A stretch of DNA of 64,000 nt. Origin: Sedimenticola hydrogenitrophicus. GTDB lineage: Bacteria; Pseudomonadota; Gammaproteobacteria; Chromatiales; Chromatiaceae. The stretch lies in the NCBI RefSeq assembly GCF_025175675.1, contig NZ_JANIOA010000002.1, positions 148,340-212,339 of the forward strand, written 5' to 3'. Both the position numbers and the translations under genes were made by a program. Below, in pieces: positions 8,997 to 16,604 of this stretch (its first letter is position 1; each line of letters begins with the position of its first letter). The notes beneath the pieces were generated by a model. The model did no database searches. It saw only the letters and a list, made by a program, of their open reading frames with translations, and was not told where the DNA came from.

Positions 8997-9548
8997 CTAC
9001 CGTGCCTCTCCTGCCTCCGGTTCCTGCTCCAGGCGGGCGAGCAGGGGGCGTATCTTCTGTTCCAGGATCTCGCGGTTGATGGGGCCGATCTGCTTGTAGC
9101 GGATCTTGCCCCGTTTGTCGACAATGAAGGTCTCCGGTACTCCGTAAACGCCCCAGTCCATGCCGCTGAGACCCGGAAAATCGTAGGCGATCTCCAGGTA
9201 CGGGTCACCCAGTTCGGCCAGCCAGGCCAGCGCGTCCTCGCGCCGGTCCTTGTAGTTGAAGCCGTAGAGCGGATATTTACCCTCGCGGGCGAACTCCATC
9301 CACAGCGGATGCTCGTCGCGGCAGGCGGTGCACCAGCTGGCGAATACGTTGTAGAGCGCGACCTGGCCCTGGAACATCTCCTGGGTAAAGCGTTTTTCGG
9401 GATCGCGCAGGGTCGGCAGATCGAACGTCGGCACCGGCTTGTCGATCAGGGCCGAGGGGACCTCGCGTGGGTTCATAAACAGGCCGCGACCGAGCAATGC
9501 GGCCATCAGCAGGAACAGGCCGAGGGGAATCAGATAGCGATACTTCAC
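8997..9548 (-). CDS. ccmG: Thiol:disulfide interchange protein CcmG/DsbE
   Basis: This membrane-anchored thioredoxin keeps CcmH or apocytochrome cysteines reduced in the periplasm. The N-terminal helix (YLIPLGLFLLMAALLGRGLF) is followed by the family block PVPTFDLPTL and the active site WCTAC (FASWCTACRDEH). The conserved region GVYGVPETFIVDKRGKIRYKQIGP closes the fold. GTG at 9548 has GGAG six bases upstream; a TTG at 9569 adds seven residues. It faces the ccmF-H-I genes tail to tail rather than sitting between ccmF and ccmH as usual. The final residues are Glu/Ala-rich. Confidence 0.9.
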   Translation of the reverse strand: MKYRYLIPLGLFLLMAALLGRGLFMNPREVPSALIDKPVPTFDLPTLRDPEKRFTQEMFQGQVALYNVFASWCTACRDEHPLWMEFAREGKYPLYGFNYKDRREDALAWLAELGDPYLEIAYDFPGLSGMDWGVYGVPETFIVDKRGKIRYKQIGPINREILEQKIRPLLARLEQEPEAGEAR

Positions 9549-9632
9549 AATGGATCTCCAGTATGACAATGGATCGACGAGGGCGGCGCCATCGTCGACG
9601 GACCCGGTAACCGGGGTGGCAGTGAGGGGAGA

Positions 9633-9971
9633 TCAGCCGGTGATGGGTGGACGCAGTGGCGGCACGGTGAAGCGCTGGATCGGATGACGGTCGAGCGGCT
9701 GGAAATCAGCACTTCGGGAGGGTGGCGGAAGCGTGTTCAAGCCCGGGGTTTGTGCAGCGGCAAGGCAGGTCACGCAGGCGGTCGGGGTGGACCCGTCGAG
9801 CCCGGGGCAGCAGTCCGTAGCCCCGGAAATGGCTGTCACCTGCATGCCGGGATGCAGCGGAGAGAGTGCACCACTCCAGGTGACGGGGCCGTGCAGCATG
9901 GCGATCGCCAGCACCAGCAGCAGTGCCAGATGACGGCAGCGGCGGCGGGTGCAGTAGTCGGTACATGCCAT
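9633..9971 (-). CDS. Small exported protein, DUF2946-like
   Basis: This protein of about 112 residues starts MACTDYCTRRRCRHLALLLV, with a hydrophobic segment typical of a signal or anchor. A loop with two cysteine pairs (DCCPGLDG and ACVTCLA) follows, then a proline-rich end (TVPPLRPPITG). The layout resembles the short DUF2946 proteins found near copper and other metal genes, but the match is weak. The ATG at 9971 has GGAGAG about 11 bases upstream; a start 29 codons earlier is possible. It lies upstream of ccmG on the same strand, 63 bp away. Confidence 0.55.
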   Translation of the reverse strand: MACTDYCTRRRCRHLALLLVLAIAMLHGPVTWSGALSPLHPGMQVTAISGATDCCPGLDGSTPTACVTCLAAAQTPGLNTLPPPSRSADFQPLDRHPIQRFTVPPLRPPITG

Positions 9972-10198
9972 GGGGTGGTTCTCTCCGGACCGGGGGACGC
10001 AACGCGGCAGATATGCCTGCCGCCCCTGGTGAGACCAGCCGAGCCGGCAATGGTTCACCCATCGGCGTTCGCCTCGCGAAACTGATGCTCTGTCCAGCCG
10101 CGGTGGCTCGACCGGCCGGCTGGCGGATCTGCCCGTGGACTTAACCGAGAGGGGCGTTTATTCTTTCCGTACATATTTTCAGTGAATTCGGCCCTGAC

Positions 10199-12811
10199 AT
10201 GAAAGGCAGCATAATAGGAACACTTCTGCTTCAGTTGGGCAGTGTCTTTGTACTCTCGACGCTGCTGATCGGCTATCTCTGGATTGACAGTGAATATGAA
10301 AACCTGGCGCGGGAGAACGCGCGCTATCGGGCGGAGTACCTGGAGAACCAGAAAACCATCCTGCGCTCCGAAGTTCTCAGGATGAAAGGCTTCCTGCTCT
10401 CGGAAAAGGCCCGAGCCGAACAACGGCTGGAGCAGCAGATCCGCCAGCGGGTGAATGAGGCGCATGCCATCGCCACCCACCTCTACACAATCAACCGCGG
10501 CCGCCTGGACGATCGGGAGATCCAGCAGGCGATCCTGGAAGCGCTCAGAAGCATCCGCTTCAATGCTGGCCGCGGCTACTACTTCATCACCTCCCTGAAC
10601 GGCATCGAGCACCTGTTCCCGCCCAATCTGGCCCTGGAGGGCAAGCCGGCCGAGGCGATCTTCTCCGCTAAGGGGGTCAAGGTGGTAGCGGATATGATCG
10701 ACATCGTCACCCGGGAAGGGGAGGGATTCCTGCGCTATGACTGGCCTCGTCCGGATGACCAGAGCCGGGAGTTCCGCAAGTACAGCTATGTCAAACTGTT
10801 TGCCCCCTATGGCTGGATTATCGGTACCGGCGACTATCTGTCGGAGATTGAAGCGAACATCCGGGAAGAGAGCTTTCGCAGCATCGCCAGGGTGAAGTAC
10901 GGCTTGAATGATGAGGGCTATTTCTTCATCAACTCCTATGCCGGCGATCTCTACGTGACCAACGGCGAATATTTCGGCGCGGAGAAGAACATCTGGGAGA
11001 TCACCGATGTAAACGGCAAGAAGGTGGTGCAGGAGAACGCCGTCCTGGCCAGGTCGCGACCGGAGGGTGGATTCAGCGAGTATGTGTGGAAGAAGCCCGG
11101 GGGCGAGGAGGCAGCCAAGATCTCGTTTATCGTCGGCATGGATGAGTGGAATATCTTTATCGGTAGCGGTGCTTACACCGATACCCTGGAGCAGGAGATC
11201 AGGCGCCGCGAAAACGATCTGGCGTCCCGGCTCAGGCAGCGCATTGCCGGTACGCTCGGCGTCTACCTGGTGGCGGTCGTGCTGATCGCGGTGGCGGCCA
11301 TTCTCATCGGCCGCAAGCTGTCGCTCAATTTCCGGCTGTTCCAGCGGGCTTTCGGCAGGGCCGCGGACAGCCGCGTGCGGATCGACACCGACCGGGTCCA
11401 CTTCAAGGAGTTCAGGGCGCTGGCCAACAGTTGCAACGGCATGATCGACGCCCTGAATCAGCAGACGGAGCGACTCCGGCACCAGGCCTACCACGACCAC
11501 CTGACCACCCTGCCTAACCGGGTGATGGGGATGGAGCACCTGGCGCGGATGATCGACTATGCGCGGCAGGAGGCGTCGACACTAGCCCTGCTCTATATCG
11601 ATATCGACGATTTCAAGGAGATCAACGACACCCTCGGGCACTCCACTGGCGACCGACTGCTGCAGACCATCTCGGAGCGGCTCTCCCATGCGGTGCGTGA
11701 GGAGGATGAGGTCGCCCGGCTGGGCGGTGACGAGTTCATGGTGATCAGCGGTCTGTTGAACGACCCGGATCACGCCACCGTGATTGCCGAGAAGCTGCTG
11801 CAGGTGCTGAAGGAGCCCTTCTCGGTCGAAGACAGCGCGTTCCATATCTCCGCCAGCATTGGTGTCTGTCTCTTTCCCGGAGACGGCGAGGATGCCGAAA
11901 CCATGTTGAGAAATGCCGATTCGGCGATGTACCAGGCGAAGCGAACCGGCAAGAACGGCTACATGTACTACCACGACCGGATGACGCAGGAGGCCGCCGA
12001 GCGTGCGGCGCTGCTGGATGATCTGCGGGTGGCGATCACGGAGTCGCAGTTTGAACTCTTCTTTCAGCCCCATGTCGATGTCGACAAGTCCGCCATTGTC
12101 GGTGTCGAGGCGTTGATCCGCTGGCGGCATCCGCACAAGGGTCTCATCGGTCCGGACCGGTTTATCCCGCTGGCCGAATCGAGTGGCCTGATCATGCCGA
12201 TCGGCGAGTGGGTGTTGCGCCAGGCCTGCGCCTGTTTTGCCCAATGGCGGTCGGCGGGGTATGCGCTCGACTATATCGCGGTGAACCTTTCGGCCAGGCA
12301 ATTGCAGCGGGAGTCGCTGCCGCAATTGATTACCGAGGTGCTGACCGAAACCGGTCTGACACCGGACGCCCTGGAACTGGAGATCACCGAGAGCCTGGTG
12401 ATGGAGATATCAACGCCGGTGGCCGAGGCGCTCGCACGTCTGAAACAGCGGGGGCTGGGGCTGGTCATCGATGACTTCGGCACCGGCTACTCCTCGCTGA
12501 CCAGTCTCAAGCAATTGCCCATCAACAAACTGAAGATCGATCGTTCCTTTGTCCGGGATCTTGAAGTGGACGAGAATGACAAGGCAATCGTCAAGGCGAT
12601 CATCGGCATGGGCCGCAGCCTGGGATTGACCGTGGTGGCGGAGGGGGTGGAGGAACGGACCCAGGCGCAGCTGTTGCTGCAGGAGGGTTGCCATATCTTC
12701 CAGGGCTACTACTACAGCCGGCCCTTGCCGGAGCCGGCGTTTCTCGATTTTCTCACTCACTATGCAGGTGAATGCGCCGGCGGCCGGTCATCCCCGAGTG
12801 ACGTGCGCTGA
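10199..12811 (+). CDS. Double-Cache diguanylate cyclase/phosphodiesterase (GGDEF-EAL)
   Basis: This 870-residue membrane sensor makes or breaks c-di-GMP. An N-terminal helix (residues 6-27) precedes a periplasmic region with two successive Cache-2-like modules (GRGYYFITSLNG and DEGYFFINSYAGD, each ending in a GWIIGTGDY or NIFIGSGAY motif). A second helix (LGVYLVAVVLIAVAAILIG) and a HAMP-like linker lead to a GGDEF domain with an intact RLGGDEF and an EAL domain with VEALIRW, DDFGTGYSS and KIDRSF. Both catalytic sites look complete, so it may be bifunctional. Cache modules of this kind often bind small carboxylates. It is monocistronic. Confidence 0.92.
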   Translation: MKGSIIGTLLLQLGSVFVLSTLLIGYLWIDSEYENLARENARYRAEYLENQKTILRSEVLRMKGFLLSEKARAEQRLEQQIRQRVNEAHAIATHLYTINRGRLDDREIQQAILEALRSIRFNAGRGYYFITSLNGIEHLFPPNLALEGKPAEAIFSAKGVKVVADMIDIVTREGEGFLRYDWPRPDDQSREFRKYSYVKLFAPYGWIIGTGDYLSEIEANIREESFRSIARVKYGLNDEGYFFINSYAGDLYVTNGEYFGAEKNIWEITDVNGKKVVQENAVLARSRPEGGFSEYVWKKPGGEEAAKISFIVGMDEWNIFIGSGAYTDTLEQEIRRRENDLASRLRQRIAGTLGVYLVAVVLIAVAAILIGRKLSLNFRLFQRAFGRAADSRVRIDTDRVHFKEFRALANSCNGMIDALNQQTERLRHQAYHDHLTTLPNRVMGMEHLARMIDYARQEASTLALLYIDIDDFKEINDTLGHSTGDRLLQTISERLSHAVREEDEVARLGGDEFMVISGLLNDPDHATVIAEKLLQVLKEPFSVEDSAFHISASIGVCLFPGDGEDAETMLRNADSAMYQAKRTGKNGYMYYHDRMTQEAAERAALLDDLRVAITESQFELFFQPHVDVDKSAIVGVEALIRWRHPHKGLIGPDRFIPLAESSGLIMPIGEWVLRQACACFAQWRSAGYALDYIAVNLSARQLQRESLPQLITEVLTETGLTPDALELEITESLVMEISTPVAEALARLKQRGLGLVIDDFGTGYSSLTSLKQLPINKLKIDRSFVRDLEVDENDKAIVKAIIGMGRSLGLTVVAEGVEERTQAQLLLQEGCHIFQGYYYSRPLPEPAFLDFLTHYAGECAGGRSSPSDVR

Positions 12812-12910
12812 TACAACGACTATCCTTTGGATTGCCTGCCTTGCCAGGAAGGGTAAACCGGTGGACGCGAGGCGGCTGCCTATAGCGCGCGCATCAAGGA
12901 GGCCCTGATC

Positions 12911-13222
12911 ATGCTAGTCACCTTTTCCTCTCCAGCCTACGCGGATATAACGATGTTCGGTGACGTGGCACTCCGCCTGCTCAAACTGATGGGGCACAGC
13001 GGTACGGTGCCCGGCGCACTGCTTGCAGAGGATGTCCCGGCGGCGCTGGCGCGTCTGCAGGCGGCGATCGCGGCAGAAAAGAGGTTGCCCGAAGTAAAAA
13101 CGGCGGATGCAGAGGACGACGAACCAGCCGTCACTCTCCCGCACCGCGCCTTGCCTTTAATCGAATTGCTCAAGGCGGCGGCAAAGGCGGAATGTGACGT
13201 GATGTGGGACAGTCGCAACTAA
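12911..13222 (+). CDS. DUF1840 family protein
   Basis: This 103-residue cytoplasmic protein begins MLVTFSSPAYADITMFGDVA, runs through LLKLMGHSG..PGALLAEDVPAALARL, and ends HRALPLIELLKAAAKAECDVMWD, the standard DUF1840 pattern. The function of the family is unknown. A strong AAGGAGG precedes the ATG. A fragment resembling the chaperone modulator CbpM follows at once. Confidence 0.85.
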   Translation: MLVTFSSPAYADITMFGDVALRLLKLMGHSGTVPGALLAEDVPAALARLQAAIAAEKRLPEVKTADAEDDEPAVTLPHRALPLIELLKAAAKAECDVMWDSRN

Positions 13223-13227
13223 AATCC

Positions 13228-13404
13228 TGCAGCTGGCGGTGCACCCGCATCGCGCTGCGGCTGCAACGCGCCCCCGGCGTCAACCTTGCCGGTGCCGCGC
13301 TGGCACTCGAACTGCTCGAACGCAGCGCGCAGCTCATGCCCGCTAGCGCGCCCTGTCACCCTAACCCATTATCCCGGGTGTGGCGCCCATTGTTGGCCGC
13401 GTAA
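13228..13404 (+). pseudogene. Possible CbpM/MerR-like remnant
   Basis: Frame 1 encodes RIALRLQRAPGVNLAGAALA followed by LELLERSAQL. This resembles the C-terminal half of the DnaJ-modulator CbpM (pattern LR.....DWPGIAVAL.L.D.I..L). No start codon or N-terminal DNA-binding-like part is found upstream, where the DUF1840 stop intervenes. It is therefore read as a degraded fragment. Positions 13405-13471 show nothing else. Confidence 0.4.
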
Positions 13405-13471
13405 CAGCCGCGCGAAGCGGCCTCCAGGAATGCCCAGGGTCCATGGTGACCCCAGCACGCCAGCAACCGGG

Positions 13472-14191
13472 TCAGCGGCTGCCGACTTCCGGGAGCAGAC
13501 GGTCGAATTCCTTCTTCACCACCGCATAGCACTCGCAGGCCCGCGCCTCCAGCCCCGCGCGGTCGAGCACTGTGATGTGGCCACGTTGATACCTAATCAG
13601 GCCGGACTTCTGCAGTTTGCCCGCCGCCTCTGTGACACCCTCGCGGCGCACGCCGAGCATATTCGCGATCAACTCCTGGGTCATGGCCAATTCGTTGGAG
13701 GGCAGGCGGTCGATGCTCAGCAGTAACCAGCGGCAGAGTTGCTGGTCGAGCGAATGATGCCGGTTACACACCGCGGTCTGTGCCATCTGGGTCAACAAGG
13801 CCTGGGTGTAACGTAGTAACAGATGTTGTAGCTCGCCGGAGCGATTGAATTCCTGCTTGAGCAGTTGTCCCTTTAGACGATAGGCATGGCCGGCGCTCTG
13901 CACGACGGCCCTATTGGGCATGGTTTCGCCGCCCATGAACAGGGCGACCCCGATAATCCCCTCATTGCCGACCACGGCGATTTCGGCCGACGCGCCATCG
14001 AGCATGACGTAGAGCAGGGAGACGATGGCCGTGGTGGGAAAAAAGACATGGCGCAACTCGTTGCCAGACTCGTAGAGCACCATGCCGAGCGGCATCGGGA
14101 CCAGTTCAAGATACGGGGTCAGGGGTGCGTACTCCTCCGGCGGGAGGGCGGCGATCAGGTGGTTCTGGTGGGGGTCGTGCGGGTCAGGCAT
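13472..14191 (-). CDS. Crp/Fnr family transcriptional regulator (paralogue 1)
   Basis: This 239-residue regulator has an N-terminal cyclic-nucleotide-binding fold (LVPMPLGMVLYESGNELRHV, FFPTTAIVSLLYVM, VGNEGIIGVALFMGG) and a C-terminal winged helix (AMTQELIANMLGVRREGVTEA). It ends with LDRAGLEARACECY. There are no N-terminal cysteines for an FNR-type iron-sulfur cluster. The ATG at 14191 has GGAG eight bases upstream; an earlier ATG at 14221 lacks one. A paralogue with the same RYxRGxIxxLDRxGLEA end lies at 15846. The pair brackets two small lipoprotein genes. The ligand is unknown. Confidence 0.88.
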   Translation of the reverse strand: MPDPHDPHQNHLIAALPPEEYAPLTPYLELVPMPLGMVLYESGNELRHVFFPTTAIVSLLYVMLDGASAEIAVVGNEGIIGVALFMGGETMPNRAVVQSAGHAYRLKGQLLKQEFNRSGELQHLLLRYTQALLTQMAQTAVCNRHHSLDQQLCRWLLLSIDRLPSNELAMTQELIANMLGVRREGVTEAAGKLQKSGLIRYQRGHITVLDRAGLEARACECYAVVKKEFDRLLPEVGSR

Positions 14192-14221
14192 GGGCGAACT
14201 CCGTGTTTTGGCTACGATCAA

Positions 14222-14529
14222 GCTTCCTTACCAATGTGGCGGAACCGGGCACCGCAGATGATACGACCAGTATATACCCTCAATTATGTGTGTGCGCGCG
14301 ACAGCGCGCAGACGCAAATCGGGAGGTCGGTGTAGCTGGCACGTCGGGGCGTAGCCGCGTCCCGGGTATGTACGCCAGCAGACAGACGACGCGGTGCGCC
14401 CACGGTAGGCTGGGACTGTCGGAGCCAGCATGCGAGGTGTGTTCGCTGTAGCGGAGTGCGATGCTTGCAAGCCGCACTTGATCCGTTACGACGCCACGCA
14501 ACTGCAATGCTTCAGGAAAAGGTAATCCC
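14222..14529. other. Divergent intergenic region, no gene seen
   Basis: This 308-base gap lies between a Crp/Fnr gene on the minus strand and a lipoprotein gene on the plus strand. It should contain promoters for both. No clear palindromic regulator box or coding sequence is apparent. Confidence 0.5.
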
Positions 14530-14757
14530 ATGAAAACGATACAGAAATACGCGCTCAGTGCAGTTGCCGCAGCAATGCTGCTCGGTTTGGGGGGTTGTTC
14601 CGGTATGTCGACACAGGACAAAAACACCGCTATCGGCGCCGGTGTTGGTGCCGTGGGCGGGGCCATTCTTACCGGCGGCAGCACGGTAGGAACCGTCGGC
14701 GGTGCCGCTGTTGGTGGCATCATCGGTCACGAGGTCGACAAGGACGATGACAAATGA
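14530..14757 (+). CDS. Glycine-zipper lipoprotein
   Basis: This 75-residue envelope lipoprotein has a signal sequence with lipobox LGGC (cleavage before C24). The mature part is a glycine-zipper hairpin: AIGAGVGAVGGAILTGG, then TVGGAAVGGIIGHEV, and an acidic tail DKDDDK. It resembles OsmB and other stress-induced glycine-zipper 2TM proteins. AGGAAAAGG precedes the ATG. Induction by envelope or osmotic stress is inferred from relatives. Confidence 0.85.
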   Translation: MKTIQKYALSAVAAAMLLGLGGCSGMSTQDKNTAIGAGVGAVGGAILTGGSTVGTVGGAAVGGIIGHEVDKDDDK

Positions 14758-14889
14758 TGATCGATCTGCGATGCGCCAGCCCTGGCCGGCTGGTGCGTTG
14801 CAATCGCTCAGCATTCTGATCCCATAGTGAGAATGACCGGCATGGTTGCTCTCATTGCCATCCAAGTCGTTCACCAAGAGGTATGAATC

Positions 14890-15081
14890 ATGAAACCTGT
14901 CCAGATCGTCAGTGCAGCCCTGGTGGTAAGTGCGTTGCTTGTAGCACTCCCCGGTTGCGAGAAACAGGGGCCGGCGGAGCAAGCCGGCGAGAGTATCGAC
15001 AATGCGGCGGAGCGGGCCGGAGATCAGATCGAAAAAGCCGGTGAGGCCATCAAGGACACGGCACAGGGCGATAACAAGTAA
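14890..15081 (+). CDS. Small lipoprotein, entericidin/YtxH-like
   Basis: The 63-residue product has a signal with lipobox ALPGC (C23). Its mature tail of 40 residues is strongly amphipathic and repetitive (GESIDNAAERAGDQIEKAGE and AIKDTAQGD), as in entericidin-like or apolipophorin-like bacterial stress lipoproteins. AAGAGGT precedes the ATG. It follows the glycine-zipper lipoprotein by 132 bp on the same strand. Confidence 0.75.
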   Translation: MKPVQIVSAALVVSALLVALPGCEKQGPAEQAGESIDNAAERAGDQIEKAGEAIKDTAQGDNK

Positions 15082-15114
15082 TATTTGACGCTCAATACCG
15101 GAGCACGGTAGGTA

Positions 15115-15264
15115 ATGCAAATACTGAGCGGCACATGGCAGCAACCCTTCATGCGGGCCGCCGGGACAAAACGCGCAGTTGTAGTAAGCGGTGTGATTGT
15201 GCTGGCGGTTACAGCCATCGCGTTACTGTCGACCGGGCTCGACAGACGCAGGTTGCAGGGTTGA
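15115..15264 (+). CDS. Possible small single-helix membrane protein (49 aa)
   Basis: An open frame from the ATG at 15115 encodes a basic N-terminus (MRAAGTKRA), one clean hydrophobic helix (VVVSGVIVLAVTAIALLSTG) and a basic end (LDRRRLQG). GGTAGG lies just before the start. The helix and the positive flanks suggest a real small membrane protein, following the two lipoprotein genes. No family is recognised. Confidence 0.4.
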   Translation: MQILSGTWQQPFMRAAGTKRAVVVSGVIVLAVTAIALLSTGLDRRRLQG

Positions 15265-15845
15265 CGGGGAGCTGCCTCCGTCACCTTGTTGGTTTACCGG
15301 TTGATTCGGGAGATCTTCGTGCCCGCGATCCCGACACCTGCCATCAACCCTTGCCGGCTGAAAGTACACGCATAGGCATCAACTTTTTATGTGCGGCATC
15401 GTACAGACGAGGGCCTTCGTCTGAGTGACATTAGCTATAAGGAAATGGACGATGACGCCCGCTATCAAGGCCGGTCGCCACCTGGTCTGGCCAGGCGACG
15501 CCACCTCGAAAAAGCAAACGGGTAAAACTGTCGGAACAAGGGCGCCGGTTTGCCGGGGCACGTGGGCTTGTGTGTCGCCAGGGCATTTCCTGACACAGGT
15601 TCGCTTCACCTTACCTGGGAGATATGAAATGTCATTGGACCACGAGTGGTACCGACTTCAGCGCAAAGTTCAGTGCCCTCGCGTACACGGGCGGCGCCCG
15701 GCAGGTGACTTATGTGCGCTGGCGTCCGGACAGACGCCCGATTTCAGCCCATAGTATGGAATACCCATCCTCGGGCGGCCTTCGCCCCCGGTCCGTATCG
15801 GCTATCGGTATTGCACTGCCAAGCCGACAAATCAGGATAGTTTGT
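15265..15845. other. Region without a supported gene
   Basis: The 581 bases hold one weak candidate: ATG at 15452 after AAGGAAA, open to 15754, giving about 100 residues. That translation is Arg/Pro/Cys-rich and matches nothing I know. Other frames are equally unconvincing. The region may be degraded coding sequence plus the promoter of the Crp-type gene at 15846. Confidence 0.4.
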
Positions 15846-16553
15846 ATGCCAAACAACAGGCCCGTCCCTGCTGTCAACCGTCTGCTCGCGGCCTTGCCGC
15901 GCAAACACCGCGAGCGTTTTCTGGCAGGCTGCGTACCGGTCGAGCTGGCGTTTGCCGACGTCCTGGCCGAACCCGGTGAACGTATTTGTCACGTCTACTT
16001 CCCCACCGAAAGTTTCATTTCCCTGGTAGCGCCGATCGACAGTCGCGCCAGCCTGGAAGTAGGGCTGGTCGGTGATGAAGGCATGCTGGGGATTTCCCTG
16101 CTGCTCGGGGTGGATGTGTCGCCGCTGCGCTCCGTCGTACTGGGTGCAGGCCAGACGCTGCGCATGGACACCGCGCTGTTTAGGCGCGAACTCGACCAGA
16201 TCCCCGCACTGCAACGGGAATTGAAGCGTTACCTCTACGTGGTGCTGGGCCAACTCGCGCAGACCGCTGCCTGCACCCACTTTCATGTGGTGGAGGCGCG
16301 CCTCGCCCGCTGGCTGCTGATGACACAGGACCGCGCGCACTCCGACACGTTTCATATCACCCATGAATTCCTGGCCTACATGCTGGGGGTGCGGCGCGTC
16401 GGTGTCACCAAGGCCGCCACTTCGCTACAGAATCGCGAACTGATCCGCTATAGCCGCGGTGATATCAGAATTCTCGACCGCCGCGGACTGGAGGCCGCTT
16501 CCTGCGGGTGTTACGCAGCCGACAAAGCCAGCTACGCCCGGATTCTGGGCTAG
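15846..16553 (+). CDS. Crp/Fnr family transcriptional regulator (paralogue 2)
   Basis: This 235-residue regulator has a cNMP-binding-like domain ([30 protein letters not shown]) and a winged helix ([21 protein letters not shown]). It ends [23 protein letters not shown], the same pattern as paralogue 1. AGGA lies upstream of the ATG at 15846; the frame is open further upstream but without a good start. No FNR-type cysteine cluster is present. Effector and targets are unknown; the nearby lipoprotein genes are candidates. Confidence 0.88.
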   Translation: MPNNRPVPAVNRLLAALPRKHRERFLAGCVPVELAFADVLAEPGERICHVYFPTESFISLVAPIDSRASLEVGLVGDEGMLGISLLLGVDVSPLRSVVLGAGQTLRMDTALFRRELDQIPALQRELKRYLYVVLGQLAQTAACTHFHVVEARLARWLLMTQDRAHSDTFHITHEFLAYMLGVRRVGVTKAATSLQNRELIRYSRGDIRILDRRGLEAASCGCYAADKASYARILG

Positions 16554-16604
16554 GAGCCTGTAGATTCCGGCGGCGGTAGAATTACGCTGAGAAATGCGGC
16601 TCAC

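Noticed and set aside
10055..11539. Minus-strand frame of 494 codons opposite the Cache domains
   Set aside because: The plus-strand gene encodes two Cache, GGDEF and EAL domains without a break; the antisense product has no recognisable domain.
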